NCBI GenBank assembly: GCA_036873755.1
Contig: JAVTVY010020461.1
Location: forward strand, 1-64,000
Direction: 5' to 3'
Length of the DNA: 64,000 nucleotides
DNA from: Hanleya hanleyi
Lineage: Eukaryota; Mollusca; Polyplacophora; Lepidopleurida; Hanleyidae
Shown here: piece after piece, positions 1-12,189 of the stretch
How positions within the stretch are numbered: the first letter of the stretch is position 1
How the letters are laid out: each line of letters starts with the position of its first letter
Notes under the pieces: generated by a model
Seen by the model: the letters and a program-made list of their open reading frames with translations, nothing else
What the model was told of the DNA's origin: nothing
Database searches by the model: none
Translations under genes and position numbers: made by a program

Positions 1-315
1 GAGATCTAAATAAGATGTGCCTGTAGGGCTATCTGCAGTTTCCTTCAAATCCAGTGAAGGTGGGTATATATCCTTCACTGCGTCATTTATATAGCGATTA
101 TCCACAGCGAGAAGATCGTCTATATAGCGTTTGGTGAATGAGAAGGAACGGGCTTTGAATGGATCGGTTTTTGAAAGCGCCTGCATATAGTCATATTCAT
201 AAGAGATACACGAAATGGTTTGGTACATTTTATTTCCATTCTCAAATGAGCTAACTGTGTACACGTTGTTGCCATTTCCAACTAATATTTTACTTTGGTG
301 TCGGATAATTGTACT
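1..315 (-). pseudogene. Reverse transcriptase fragment (YIDD region) of a retroelement, cut by the window edge
   Basis: The minus strand is open from about 315 to the window start, roughly 100 codons, with no stop. It contains the polymerase signature YIDD (nucleotides 115-126) in the context TKRYIDDLLAV, followed by IYPPSLDLK and SYLDL. From memory, this arrangement belongs to a retroelement RT family common in aquatic animals. The C-terminal part of the same family (PFLDSNIPVGSAYGVYISRL) occurs in this window at 28.6-28.9 kb. A TAA at 316-318 closes the frame on its 5' side, so the N-terminal RT is missing or in another frame. I do not assign the clade: Penelope-like and non-LTR elements are both possible. 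The family assignment as an RT is firm, the subclass is not. Confidence 0.72.
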
Positions 316-392
316 TTAACACATATGGATTTTCGATGAACATTTCATCAGCATTTTCAGATCGCCATGTAACGTATTACAACTGTAGCAGA

Positions 393-3300
393 ATGCCTTA
401 TACGTGCCAATGCAACCAGCATGAACATTTTACTATGGGTAGAAGTTTCACTGTGCAGAAAATAAAACATAGAAAATATCGCACTGCTGTACTCCGAGAG
501 CTACAAATTCGGGGCTATATTCAGCCCAAAGATCAACACCTGTGCACTGCGTGTGCAGATGTCCGCAGAAAGGCATTTTTGGAGGATGAAGAGACGTTGA
601 AACGTGGAAAACTTGAAGTGCAGTTACACAAAACGAGTTGGACCAGGCCGAGTTGGTAGAATTAGTAACCACCATTGCAAAGAGTCAGAGAGAAGAAATA
701 TATAAAGATTGCTGCGACATCTCTGACCAATATCTCAGACTACATGAGCCTCCTCATCTGCAGCTGGACGAATGGTTGGTGGAGAGAAATCCAGTGGTGG
801 TAGGTTTCGTGAAAGCGGTGGCTGCCATAGAAAGAGATATGCATCGAAAAAAACTCGTCGCACTCTGTCGGGCTGTTGAGCAAATCTATTATTGTCGTAA
901 CTTAAATTTTGTAGGTCCCTTGTCTTTTGGAACTAATATTTTAAGTTATTATGTGTCCAACTCAAAAACTGTGTGTGATTTGGTGAACCAGTCAACGCCT
1001 TCTGGTGGGTACGACACTATACAAAATTGGTGTAAACAGCAGAGCCTGCAGCCGCTCCCACCACCTAAGGAAACTGATGTTATCTCCTTCCTAGATAACA
1101 ATCAGTTTGTAGGTAAAACTTACGGAATCAAGGTTGAATCTAAAGCTATGGTCAGCGTCATGACCAATATCATTCACATCAGCGACAATCATTTCACATC
1201 CCCCATCCAAACCAACCCACATCTCACTCCATTCCATTGGCTGGATATGGACCGTGAACACGTCGAAACCACGATGGCTAAGATTGTGCAAATCGAAAAA
1301 TCAGGTGACCAGTTTTTCAAAAAACTCCGCCATGACTTCATCACATCCATCATCGAGGAGGTAACCACTGAGCAAATGAACAACTGTTCAGTCGTCAGTG
1401 ACACCATTGACACAAAATTAGAATCATCATCTTCTACATCGGCAAGTACTGTCAGGAAGTATGCCCCACACGATCCATACAAATTTATTACCTCTGACCA
1501 TCCCTTGGAAAAACCAGACATCAAACTGGGAAATCCCGTCATGGATAACCCCAACAGCTACGAGCGGGTGGAAAAGGTGCTCAGGCATATCAGGGCCGAT
1601 GTTGGTGTTGGTCATTGCCATCAGTGGTGTGTCGTTGGCTGTGATGGGTTACCTTATGTTTTAGGGTGCAGGTGAGAATTATATGGTTACAGGTTTCATT
1701 CCAAAAATCCGAATTATTCACTAGTTTGTACCTCCACATTTGTTATTTACTACCTTGCTTTCCCCCCCCCCCCCCCACTCAAGAAAAAGCAAAAACACGA
1801 AGATGTGAACAGCCGATGTAAGAACACGATAATGTAGCGCTGCAATGGTTGTTCGTTCGTCTTTATCCTGGAAAGTTACTGTGTGTGGTTGTGACAAAAA
1901 CGTTTCACCTTTCACTGACGACTGAAGAGTAGAAATCAGTTGCATAGATGGTTGACGCAAAAGGAAAATTAATGACGAATTACGACAGGCAGGCGAATTT
2001 GATAACCATGGAAAAACGTTGTGCATGACGAACTTCTATTGTATTAAAAGTGAGGGGTTCATTAACGTCACAACATGGTTTGTGATCTCTATTTAATAGT
2101 CATTTGAGAAATATGTTATATTTACGTGTTTCATTAGATGCATTAACACTATTGCGTCCTTGGTGGGAAATCTTTTAAAAAACTTTTTAAAAAGGAAGAT
2201 AATCTTTCAATGCCATTTTATGTAGGCTGCAGGCCAATCTCTTTCAATGTAATATGTGTGGATGGAAGATTTCTGAAAGGGATAACATTGTCAAGCACAT
2301 GGGAGAGAAGTATGGCAATGACAAAGACGACTTCCGCCGTGTGTTCAACACATTAAAAACTAACTCTGTCACAGACGTACTCCTCATGCCTGGATATGGG
2401 CACTACGAAATGAGCATGACCAAAGGAATGTTTAAGTTGTTATGGAAGCCTATATTGAATGTCTTGGCCAAGATGATGGGGGTTCAAGAGTTTGAAAGCT
2501 CAGCTGTACTGTCAACAGGCGAAAGATCACCATAAGTCCTGGTAAATTTTGCAGGTGATTGAAATGTTGGTTTTTGATAAATAAACTTAGACAGCATATT
2601 ATGGCGATGCGGGCCTTGTATCTATGATTTTCGCATGTGTCAATGAGTAGAAGGTTCAAAAGAGCCGTGCCTAGGTACATGCCTGATTTACCGAGTGTGT
2701 GCGTCTGTGCCACTGGGTGCTGATTGATACTGAAGATTTCTGGATTAGTGAAAGTTAGGGTTATTTTCCCTAACTGAAGCCTAGAATTTTCATACCAAAC
2801 TATGATATCTTGATTTGTCCACCTCTAAACTATGATGATCCCCATATTGTACTATTGTTGATGGCAATTTCTTTTGAAATGTCCGATTTGTCTGCAAGCA
2901 GAGCATTGGTGATGCTGGTCAGTCATGCATACTCCTGGTAGGAAATATCTGTTACCTTTGCATCACAACTGTTCTATTCTGAATATGTGTTCTTAGAAGG
3001 AACTTCGAAGGAGTTGGTCCTACCCTACATCCGAGAGTGTCTCGCCAAAGAGTGCAAGCCATGCGCCAGAGGGTTCGGTTCTTGGTTAACATCGGTGAAG
3101 AATCCGAATTATATCTTCATTCAGGAAGTGATCTTCACCTATGTGCTCGCCCTACATATTTTTCGCTCCGGTGTGCGCCGCAATAACTCTGATGTGTTGC
3201 TTTCCGGGAGAATGAAATTCGCTCCGTTATTTTACGGATTGCATATGACAACGTACCAAGAAATAGACATGTATGACAGCTTAAGGAGAGCAAGAAGTCT

Positions 3301-5696
3301 GACAGAAGTGAAGGCCTTGTTGGACGTGTATGATGGCATCTCCATCTGGCCACCACAGCCAAGGTAAAGGAGGGGACTTCATTCTCGAGGCCAAAAACAA
3401 ACGGTTGAAGATGTGGCTCCCACCTGGTCTCCCCAACGAAAACAGATGGGAAAGGGTTTGCAGGACCTTCGATACACTTGGGGTTAGTGTTTCAGAAGAT
3501 AAGGCGATGTATCCATTTGTTATTGGAATATCATCATTTGCCCAAATAAATAAAAAGGATATGACGCCATAAATAGTGTAGTAATTTCATTTAATCATCG
3601 TTTATGTGGGCTGGACAGAAGAATGGCAGTCCCTTAATTTAGCGCAACCATTTGGGTTTCAGACCCAAACATATGGTGTGAATCCAATGTTCACACCCCT
3701 CATGGTCACATCCCATCTGTTGCACAGACGACATGCCCCAGTGTTCCTTGTATGCCCCCCATCTACATTGTCTTGAATAATGTCTTCCACTTCCACCCTC
3801 TCTCTTGTTCCTGTGTCTGGGAGGGCCTCTTGTCTGGGAGGGGATGGGTATCCATAGTCATCTTCCGCATCATTTTGACTGCCCCAAGCTATGGGGACAT
3901 CAAGGTCGTGAGGTACAAGTTGGGTAGAGACACCTACATCTTGTGACTGTGTGTCAACGCCCTCTCCTGTTTTCCCCTATTTGGTATTTTTAGTTCCATT
4001 ACAAATCAACTAATGGAAATGTGCATTGCACAACAGTCAACCATTTTCTTTTGTAAACCATTCAATTCAAATTGTACAGAAATGGATAAATATTGGACTC
4101 GTATGTGACATTAAAGAAGGTGGTGTAACAGTCCAAAGTAGAGGGCATATATGAGAGGAGTCGTTCATATTCTGTCGATTTATTACCCTTCTTTCTCAAT
4201 TAGGGAGTTGTTAGGTATGATTACAACACATATAAGGGAAATGGGAAGAGGTGCCGACATACTGACTGCGTCACATGTCTTCATGAGACACTGTCTTGCA
4301 AGTCTGACACTTTCCTTGCCGGATACATAATTTCACGAGTTTGACTATATATTCGTGCTCTTACTTTCTTTTCTTCACATGATATCTATGTTATATGACA
4401 TTGAAAAGAAAATTGGGACTTACATATTTAGACAGAAATGTTGACGTTCCCCAGTGTAAATTTTGGTCCGTCTGGGTAAGCAGTTCCCCAAATCCCTCGG
4501 AACCACTCAAAATACAGAATTCTTTCATCTGCCAAAAATATACTTCGTATAGGTAAAGCAGAACATCAATGGAGCCCTGCAGCTGACTCAAGAGAGCCCG
4601 ATATTGGAAATAAAACACCAAAAAACAGTTCACAACGAAGTTTTGGAATGGCGAAAATTACTGCGAGCCAGCAAATATCTGTCAAGCCCCTCACTGCCAC
4701 AAAAACACGTGACAATGTCAACTGGGATTGAATTAGACGAAAGTCTGGCACGCTTTTCCTACAGATGCAAAGAAAACCAGGATATATATCGACGAGATGT
4801 TGCGGATGGTATTAGGCGTGGCAAAATGAAGGACCTTCACCCTATCTTTGTTACCCCGGAGGACAAAATCAAATATGAAGATATCTCTTCCAAAGCCAAG
4901 GTTATTATTTCCTTCCTTTACTAATTTCTCTCAGAGTACAGAATGGTTCTCTTTAACAATGGGTTGAAAAGAATGCATCGTTGAATTTGCATACTCGTTG
5001 CCTTTCTTTTCATTTTTCCAAGGGTGTGTAATAGCAAGCGTCAGATTCGACATTCAATATTCAATCGTTTTTCATCAAAGATTTTTGACAGGATTGATTG
5101 AAAGACGTATTTTATATCTCAGATACGATCAATGTCGACGGATATGCAAATCCAAATGCGTAAAAATTGATAACGAGAAACAAGCGTCATGGATTCCATA
5201 ACGATTGGCGCGGTCAGTAGTTTACAATGGTATCAGGAAGACGATATGATATTTCATACATAAAATCCCAATCGGTGACCATTAGTATTTCTGGTAAAGT
5301 CCATTGGTATTTAAGTTTACACGAACAAAATTGGACTTCTTTCAAGGAAATATCACATTAAGTCGATGTAATGACTTCAGAACGCCTGCCATTTTTATTG
5401 TATGTGGGTATTTGGACTTCAATAACTCTTCAACTGACAGCTCTTTTTCGGACATGACCCTGTTTAGTGTTATAAAGAAGCTAGTATATTATAGTTGGCT
5501 GCAAAGCCCATAGGCCATACACAGCTTTACATTTCATCCGTGTTCTCTGTATTCCCACGGCCAGGCCCATATCGAAGACAGGATCTTCGCTACTCTTGCA
5601 GAGATGGAGTTAATGGGGGACATGACCACAGCCACAGAGCTCAGAACAGACTTCACCAAGATTAGAGAAAAAAATCTTAAAGCCAGAAATGATTGA
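393..5696 (+). pseudogene. Decayed multi-exon gene of a large uncharacterised (possibly transposon-derived) protein family
   Basis: Five coding segments lie in order on the plus strand. Segment A (393-659) has paired cysteines (TCQC, LCTACADV). Segment B (about 640-1671) ends VGCDGLPYVLGC with donor CAG|GTGAG. Segment C (from 2226, after an AG) carries CNMCGW and MPGYGHYEM, and B joins C in phase (two bases plus one). Segment D (2997 to about 3480) includes SGVRRNN and GKGGDFILE. Segment E (4583-4900) starts after CTGCAG, and segment F (5565-5696) ends in TGA. Lesions seen are a frame change between A and B near 610-640, a frame change near 2495, an in-frame TAA at 2543-2545 and a frame change near 3325-3345. 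I recall similar large unnamed proteins in lancelets, corals and lophotrochozoans, but I cannot name the domain or function. A and F could belong to separate models. Confidence 0.6.
3590..4580. other. Intron-like stretch, nothing supported
   Basis: This lies between two coding segments of the decayed gene. Short open frames here have no family resemblance and no paired splice signals. I see no repeat or RNA gene. Confidence 0.5.
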
Positions 5697-6655
5697 AGTT
5701 CTGCAACATATTCAACGATGTCTTGAAGATATCCCATCAGATGGGTTTCCAGTCGAAGTGGATTCCTGGGGTAAACATGTGACATCTAGTCCTAATATTA
5801 GTTTTGAAATTGTTTACATGTTTCAAGGGTGTTATATGTTTAACAGAATGAAACTCTGATGTTCCTGTGATGTCACAGTTCTAGACAACGCAACCTATAT
5901 TTTGAGAGGAAAATGGTGAAGGATAAAGTGGTAACGAAGAAGATGACAAAGTTGTGAAAATGGAAAATGGAAAATGCAAATGCCATAAAGTAACAATATT
6001 TTCATCTATTCTGTGGAGTATTTGGGATCTTATATATTTTTGCAATACATTTATTTTAAGGATAAATTCTAACAACTGCTTTTCTTAGCTGAGGGAGGAG
6101 GGGGCGGGTCAACATTTTGTTTTGCTGAGCAACATATATAGTTCAGATGAAATATTAATCACACTCACTATCTTGCCATTGATATTGCAGATAGTCAAGC
6201 AATAAAAGGAACACTCGTTCACATCATTCCAATAAATTTCCCCCAAAATGCCATTGGGCCAACGTTGGCGACTGCCGTTTGGTCCAACTGAAATGCTAAC
6301 GTTGGGCCGATGTCGCTCCAACAATAAATGTGTAGGCCTATTTTATTCATCCCATATGGGGTACATGTTACAACTTACAGCCATGATGTGTTGATATGTG
6401 ATATCGATAGGATATGCTGATCAATTATACAAATATTAATATAATTTATATTTGAATTTCAGTAAGTAACGAAATCCCAAGTCCATCCCCGAACCGTCAT
6501 TCTTTCCATCTGGGGAACATATTTGTCGATTCATCGGGTGCTTAACATGAGGACTGTATTGCAGAAATATCAATATCACCTAATAATACAGTCGAGAACT
6601 ATCGTTGACGGACATTTTCACCACTTGTCATATTCTATCTTTCCCACATAACGCC
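5697..6655. other. Non-coding stretch with one small palindromic motif
   Basis: No coding segment is recognised. At about 6248-6312 the words GGGCCAACGTTGG and AACGTTGGGCC face each other, a short self-complementary motif that could be the remains of a MITE. Confidence 0.4.
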
Positions 6656-6659
6656 GGCG

Positions 6660-7275
6660 TTGATCTGTCTCCAGCAACGGTTATGTTAACTACGCACACT
6701 CCTAAAAGGAGTTTGGTGTGAGATACTGATTTATTACTAAGAGACGATGAGATTCCAGAAATATGCGATGAACCAGAATACACACCTAAAAGGTGTTTGG
6801 CGGTTTTACATACAGCTTTATTACTAAGAGACGGTGAGATTCCAGAAATATACAACGTCAGATAATATGCCGCTACAATGTTCCAGTTTTACGATCCTAA
6901 TATCGTGAATCAGGCAAAGCTTCGGGAGGCTGTATGTGTGTTTACGGTCAACACTTTTACACTGGGGTTGATCTGTCTCCAGCAACGGTTATGTTAACTA
7001 CGCACACTCCTAAAAGGAGTTTGGTGTGAGATACTGATTTATTACTAAGAGACGATGAGATTCCAGAAATATGCGATGAACCAGAATACACACCTAAAAG
7101 GTGCTTGGCGGTTTTACATACAGCTTTATTACTAAGAGACGGTGAGATTCCAGAAATATACAACGTCAGATAATATGCCGCTACAATGTTCCAGTTCTAC
7201 GATCCTAATATCGTGAATCAGACAAAGCTTCGGGAGGCTGTAGGTGTGTTTACGGTCAACACTTTTACACATGAT
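6660..7275. repeat. Tandem duplication, period about 308 bp, each copy with two hairpin-bearing subunits
   Basis: The segment starting TTGATCTGTCTCCAGC at 6660 recurs at 6968 almost unchanged. One difference seen is GGTGTTTGGC against GGTGCTTGGC. Inside each copy are two related subunits of about 90 bp, both with TTATTACTAAGAGAC and GAGATTCCAGAAATAT. They are preceded by perfect small hairpins, ACTCCTAAAAGGAGT in one and ACACCTAAAAGGTGT in the other. The open frames on the minus strand are identical because the DNA is duplicated, which does not argue for coding. Confidence 0.85.
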
Positions 7276-7363
7276 TCTGCAATTCATGACTATTAACATT
7301 CTGACTGAATATTATCAATCCAATTGTCAGTACACATTTTGTATCTTTTATTTCATCCGAGAA

Positions 7364-7762
7364 AGATGACCATGGACCTAATGAGTGCATTGTTCATGAG
7401 GAATGAAATGGCCTCCCATACTTTGACAGGGATGAAACCCAATGCGACAAGAGAGGTAGAGGCTAAGCCTGCAATTGACCAAGAAAAGATCAAGCCATCC
7501 AAGGTAAAAACTTTTCTTCATAAATATTTCAAACATCTGATAATTAATCCCAAGTTCAATGACCATGTTTTTGATAGCTTATAGTTTGAAATGTTGTGAT
7601 TGAATATATTGATATTCAGTGGCTAACTGCAAATTATTTCATTCTCTTACAGACTACTGCCTGAAGAAATTTCCAAGTTCCGTGAAAGTCATTCGGGAAG
7701 CAATGAAGTCGAAACTCAATGGCGAGCAGAAATTGTACGGAAAACTGATGGAGAGATTATGA
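7364..7762 (+). pseudogene. BEN-domain fragment in two exons
   Basis: Exon 1 (7364-7509) encodes MDLMSALFMRNEMAS, then LTG, then KPAIDQEKIK. This matches the first half of a BEN domain (LM-x2-LF, LTG, K-P-A-L/I-D). It stops at CCATCCAAG|GTAAAA. Exon 2 (from 7653, after TTACAG) encodes DYCLKKFPSS and AMKSKLNGE and ends in TGA near 7760, matching the second half (KFP, a K-L-N tail). BEN domains bind DNA or mediate chromatin contacts, and they also occur in mobile-element proteins. The donor leaves phase 0 while the acceptor frame needs phase 1, so plain splicing shifts the frame; this is probably a decayed copy. A second C-terminal exon with the same pattern sits at 58.7 kb and, inverted, at 16.4 kb. 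The other frame of exon 2 is also open but is less conserved between copies. Confidence 0.6.
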
Positions 7763-8029
7763 TGCCCTCATATGTTCCTCCGTTTATATCTCAAAAGTGC
7801 ACATGTACATAATAAAAAAATATTTATTATATGTATTTGTTTGTTCTTCTTTCTATGCGTTAGTTATTTATCAGATTATCTTTAACATAGCTGTGCTACA
7901 TCCAAAACAAGCAATGTTTATGCTAATACATTTTCTGATGTATTTACTATTTTACAGCACAGGGGCATTTTGTATTTCATGGAGTTACTATAAAAGATGA
8001 CCTATATCACTCATCCAAATATTCCTATA

Positions 8030-8346
8030 GAAACTTTATATCCTGTAGATTTCTAAGAATCCATTCCATAACTAAATTTTATAGGATCCTATTAAAAAAT
8101 CCTACAAGATTTTTATCCTATTAAAAAATCCTATAGGATTTCAATCTTATAGGATTTTAATCTTATAGGATCCTGATTTCTAGGATCCTATTAAAAAATC
8201 CTATAGGATTTCAATCTTATAGGATTTTATAGGATTTTAATCTTATAGGATCCTATTAAAAAATCTTATAGGATTTTGGGCCAAAATCTTATAGGATCCT
8301 ATACGATTTTATCTTATAGGATCCTATAAGATTTTTTTGTAAGGGC
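8030..8346. repeat. Array of nested short palindromes built from ATCCTATAGGAT-type words
   Basis: About 300 bp are made almost wholly of CTTATAGGATCC, CCTATAAGAT and AAAAAATCCTA words, each close to its own reverse complement. The array ends abruptly at TTTTTTTGTAAGGG. Read on the other strand, this is CCCTTAC followed by an A run, the same boundary as the arrays at 15.6, 56.0 and 59.6 kb. No coding potential is seen. Confidence 0.8.
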
Positions 8347-9310
8347 CATCATATATTGTAAACATTAATGTTGGAGGCCACTTTACTCACTTTGTTGAAT
8401 ACCGTAGACTTTCGTTTACTAATAAGTCTACTACGTTTCACAGGGTCCTCAATATATTTAATTTCAATTGGCCCCGTATGATGCTTTTTCGCTCGAATGG
8501 GCTGGCCTTTGACATCCTTGCCTGGATTAATTTTTTTTTCCTCCCGGAAAATTCCGTGCTCGAACTCTATGGACAATGAAAGTGTATAGTGGTTGAGTTT
8601 TACTGTGATCTCTCATTGTTTTAAGCATAGATAATTGAGAAAATGACAATGAATTCAATTACATGACTTGTTGTTGAAATTAACTTATCACGTAGGCCTT
8701 AATTATTTCAATATTTTGAAGACGAAATTTGCATCAACAAAATAATTTTGTATGACCCACAACTTTTTACACATTTCACGTTCTTTATTTGGTATATGAA
8801 GATAACTGTATTGAATGCTGTCGCTACTTCAATTTAATTATATACACATGGTCGGCCACATAATGGTGTTACATTCCACGCGGTTAATACAGCACAAAGT
8901 ACAAGTGAGCTTCTTGAAAGTGTGTTACTCTTAAAAATAAACACAGTTAATTTTGATACAAGTATCCACAAAATAGAGAGGAACGGGATAAATTTTTTGT
9001 TATATATTCCCCAAAACATGCTAACATTAGTGTAATAATGGTCATTATGCTTATCCGTAGATACCGATGAAGCTTAGACGATGCTGACCATTGATAAGAA
9101 ATTTTAACCCGGTAAGTTGGGTGGGAAGAGTAATGTTAGTTGTTGTTGCACGTGTATACCATATCTTGCACTGTTGTGGAATGGGCCGACTAAACCCCAA
9201 TTTAACCCTTTATAGCCCTTTCTCGCTACATGCGCGTAGCTGCTTCCGGCTACTGAAGCCAAAACGGGCTATTGTAGTAGGTTCGAGCGAAAGTTCCCAA
9301 AGTGAGGTGA
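8347..9310. other. AT-rich stretch, nothing supported
   Basis: Only short open frames occur, and none resembles a family I know. No tandem repeat or hairpin larger than a few bases was noticed. Confidence 0.4.
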
Positions 9311-9430
9311 TCATAGAACGGAAAGGACATATTCAGGGGAGTGTAAGAGGTTTGAAAGTAAGTATTTTGGTAAACGTTTCTTCTTCTTTTATTTTCAAGT
9401 TCAACTACCGACAGAACAAGTCAAGGCTTA

Positions 9431-9456
9431 AACAACAACAACAACAACAACAACAA
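9431..9456 (+). repeat. (AAC)n microsatellite
   Basis: Eight to nine CAA/AAC units lie just outside the left end of the foldback element. Similar runs occur at about 56590 and at 63965-63984. Confidence 0.9.
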
Positions 9457-9475
9457 CTTGGCGTCTTATAAGGCT

Positions 9476-11024
9476 TAGTCCAATAAAATGGATCGTTCAG
9501 GCTCTTGTTTAATATGCTGGAGTTATTGGGAGCCAGAACGTCCTATAGAAAATGTCATTTTGTCCATAGGAGCCGCGCTGACCACCACAACGACCCCTAA
9601 AAATTCACTGTTTTTGTCGAAATACAGCAATGACATGTCTACTCACCATGCAAAAACTGTTCTCTGGTATGTTTTCATCCAAGTCGCACCACTAGTAAAT
9701 GTGGATGGGTCCGCAATAAATTATATCAAACCGTCAAAGTTGGTGTGTGCTGATTTCAGCAGCCAGTTTCTCTCCTGGAAGCATGGCTTCGTCATAGTAG
9801 AACGACAAACAACAGAATGGAAGCGAGGCCACAAACACCACGTGACACAGCCCGCGGTCAAGGTTCGTAGGCGAAATCGACAAGCACAGACACTTACGGG
9901 GAACAAAAAGGGGCTGTCATTTAGCAAATCAATAAGTGATATCAGCTTCCCGCGAGAAAATTCTAACGTGTAATATGGCTTTGAAATGACCGCCTACAAC
10001 GGTAATATATCGTTGGAGTAAATCTACTTCATTCTAAGAAATATCGCTCCCTGAAGGGGCGTCAATACAAACTCGATATTTCAACAAAACGAAATATTAA
10101 TCAAAAGTCGGCAAATTTTCCTTTTCAAATATTAATTACAGAGATTAGAGTTTTCCGGATTTTTCAGAGTCTCATTTTTTCTGGATTTTCCGATTTCTCA
10201 CCCGACCATGTCGTTGTTGCTATTTTCGTCGATAATAAATCTTCTTTAATAAACCATTCTAGTAAACAAAAGAAATTTTTTGGCTTAGGTTAGAATGCCC
10301 CAAAAATATAAATTATGTGATTAAAATTCGAGTTGTGTACCTCTGGGTTTTAAATAAGTTCGAAATAACCAGTTCCCGAGTGATCGCAGTGCGATCTCCC
10401 CACAGAGAGGTGTTTCCCAGATAGACTCCGCTTGCAGCTTTGCTGTTAAGTCCGACAGAGAATGCTCATTGCCTGTAGCTCTGCCTGCAAAGCCTGAGAA
10501 AAGGGGCGTGTAGTTGTGTAACGGAAAGCAGTACATTACCTCGTGTGCATTGACGCCATTTTTCAACGGGGCATTAGCCCCTTTTTGTTCCCCATCAGAG
10601 TCAGCATGGTCAGTGGTAGTCCATTTCGCATGCGAAACTTGACCGCAGGCTGTGTCACGTGGTGTTTGTGGCCTCGCTTCCATTCTGTTGTTTGTCGTTC
10701 TACTATGACGAAGCCATGCTTCCAGGAGAGAAACTGGCTGCTGAAATCAGCACACACCAACTTTGACGGTTTGATATAATTTATTGCGGACCCATCCACA
10801 TTTACTAGTGGTGCGACTTGGATGAAAACATACCAGAGAACAGTTTTTGCATGGTGAGTAGACATGTCATTGCTGTATTTCGACAAAAACAGTGAATTTT
10901 TAGGGGTCGTTGTGGTGGTCAGCGCGGCTCCTATGGACAAAATGACATTTTCTATAGGACGTTCTGGCTCCCAATAACTCCAGCATATTAAACAAGAGCC
11001 TGAACGATCCATTTTATTGGACTA
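9476..11024. mobile_element. Foldback / Mutator-like non-autonomous element with about 440-bp terminal inverted repeats
   Basis: The ends are perfect inverted copies starting TAGTCCAATAAAATGGATCG. The left arm runs to about 9917 and the right arm from about 10575, with an unrelated 650-bp centre. The element is flanked by the direct 9-mer TATAAGGCT at 9467-9475 and 11025-11033. A 9-bp duplication with long terminal inverted repeats is the known signature of Mutator-like elements, and some foldbacks share it. Both arms carry the same open frame (9488 onward plus, 11012 downward minus, about 125 shared residues starting MDRSGSC), but no transposase motif is present. The target was itself a direct repeat: GGAAAGGACATATTCAGG stands at 9319 and again at 11035. 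Superfamily assignment is an inference from structure. Confidence 0.75.
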
Positions 11025-11135
11025 TATAAGGCTTGGAAAGGACATATTCAGGGAGTGCATAGGATTGAAAGTAAGTATTTTTGTAAAACTTTCTTCTTTT
11101 CCCCCCTTTCAACTACCGAGATAAGACGCCAAGGC

Positions 11136-12074
11136 TTGGCGTCTAATAAGGCTAATAGTACACAACATTCCATATTTCGGCTGTGTGTCCTGAGAAGTCA
11201 TGGAATGTACGAGAATGTTCACAGATGGCCAACATGATCCAGCAGCGTTCAGTAATCATGTTCGTGTCGTCTTATATACAGGCAGTACATTCCCATCGCT
11301 CCACTATACTGTACACCGCAATCCTCTCCCTGGTAATCACCGGTACGTATAAATTCCGTGTCCAGATTTAGAAATAATAACATACGTCGCTGAACTGACT
11401 TCAAGACGAATCACATTCTGATAATACTAATAAGACTGCATTCCCATTAGCGAAACTGAAGATAAAATGTGCACATTTGCCCACTCTCTCTAGCAAACAC
11501 GTGTTGCTCTTTAGAAACTCAATGACAGACTTTCCAGTTCTCTTTCCTGACAAAAACTTACCTATATCCGGACTTCACTCCGTCACACCCTTGTAACATT
11601 GACCGGGGTAAACCAATGAAAGGAACGGCATCGGGAAAAGCTCATTATGCCATTTCCTCTCCGTGACATCTACACAATTAAATTTACACGGCTCAATACC
11701 TTTATACCGTAAAATACCTAATACCTAGCAGACATACAATTTCGAAAAATCCCCCAAAACATTACAGGAAAATGTTATCTTGATAGACCCAAACTGATCA
11801 ATTATACCCAAACAATATATTTTAAGGTTGTCATAGATAAGCATGTGCATACGTCATTGCCATAGCATCAATAATTCCAGTGTCCATAGAGTTCGAAAAA
11901 CCTGCCTGTACATGCGCCGACAGCCTATTACACAGATGCACCGGATTTCAGCAGGAAATGTATCTTGACACTGATATCTTAGTATATTGTAGCCCTGCTT
12001 TCGCAACCCAACTAAGAAAATCTACCGTTTTCGAATTACATTTGGAAGGCGAGTAATTAGGGAAGTTACCGTAC
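11136..12074. other. Non-coding stretch before the inverted block
   Basis: No gene, repeat or hairpin can be supported. This sequence is not present beside the right copy of the 5-kb block, so it marks where the inverted duplication stops. Confidence 0.4.
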
Positions 12075-12189
12075 TCTAGTACTAAGTCAGATTCCTATTG
12101 AAAGTGGCTTCTCTCAGCCCATATTTTACAGAGTTCTGCTCCTTTACAGATATATTTGTCCCCCGCTACTTAGTAGCAACGCCGGTGTC

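Noticed and set aside
1760..1777. C run at 1760-1777 as a regulatory element
   Set aside because: A simple homopolymer in an intron; nothing around it supports a function.
7655..7810. Alternative open frame LLPEEISKF... for the second BEN exon
   Set aside because: Between the copies at 7653 and 58716 this frame is much less conserved than the DYC..KKFP frame, and it has no BEN resemblance.
9488..9973. 161-codon frame starting MDRSGSC as a protein gene
   Set aside because: It lies in the terminal inverted repeat of the foldback element and has no motif or splice context. Kept only as a question in the findings.
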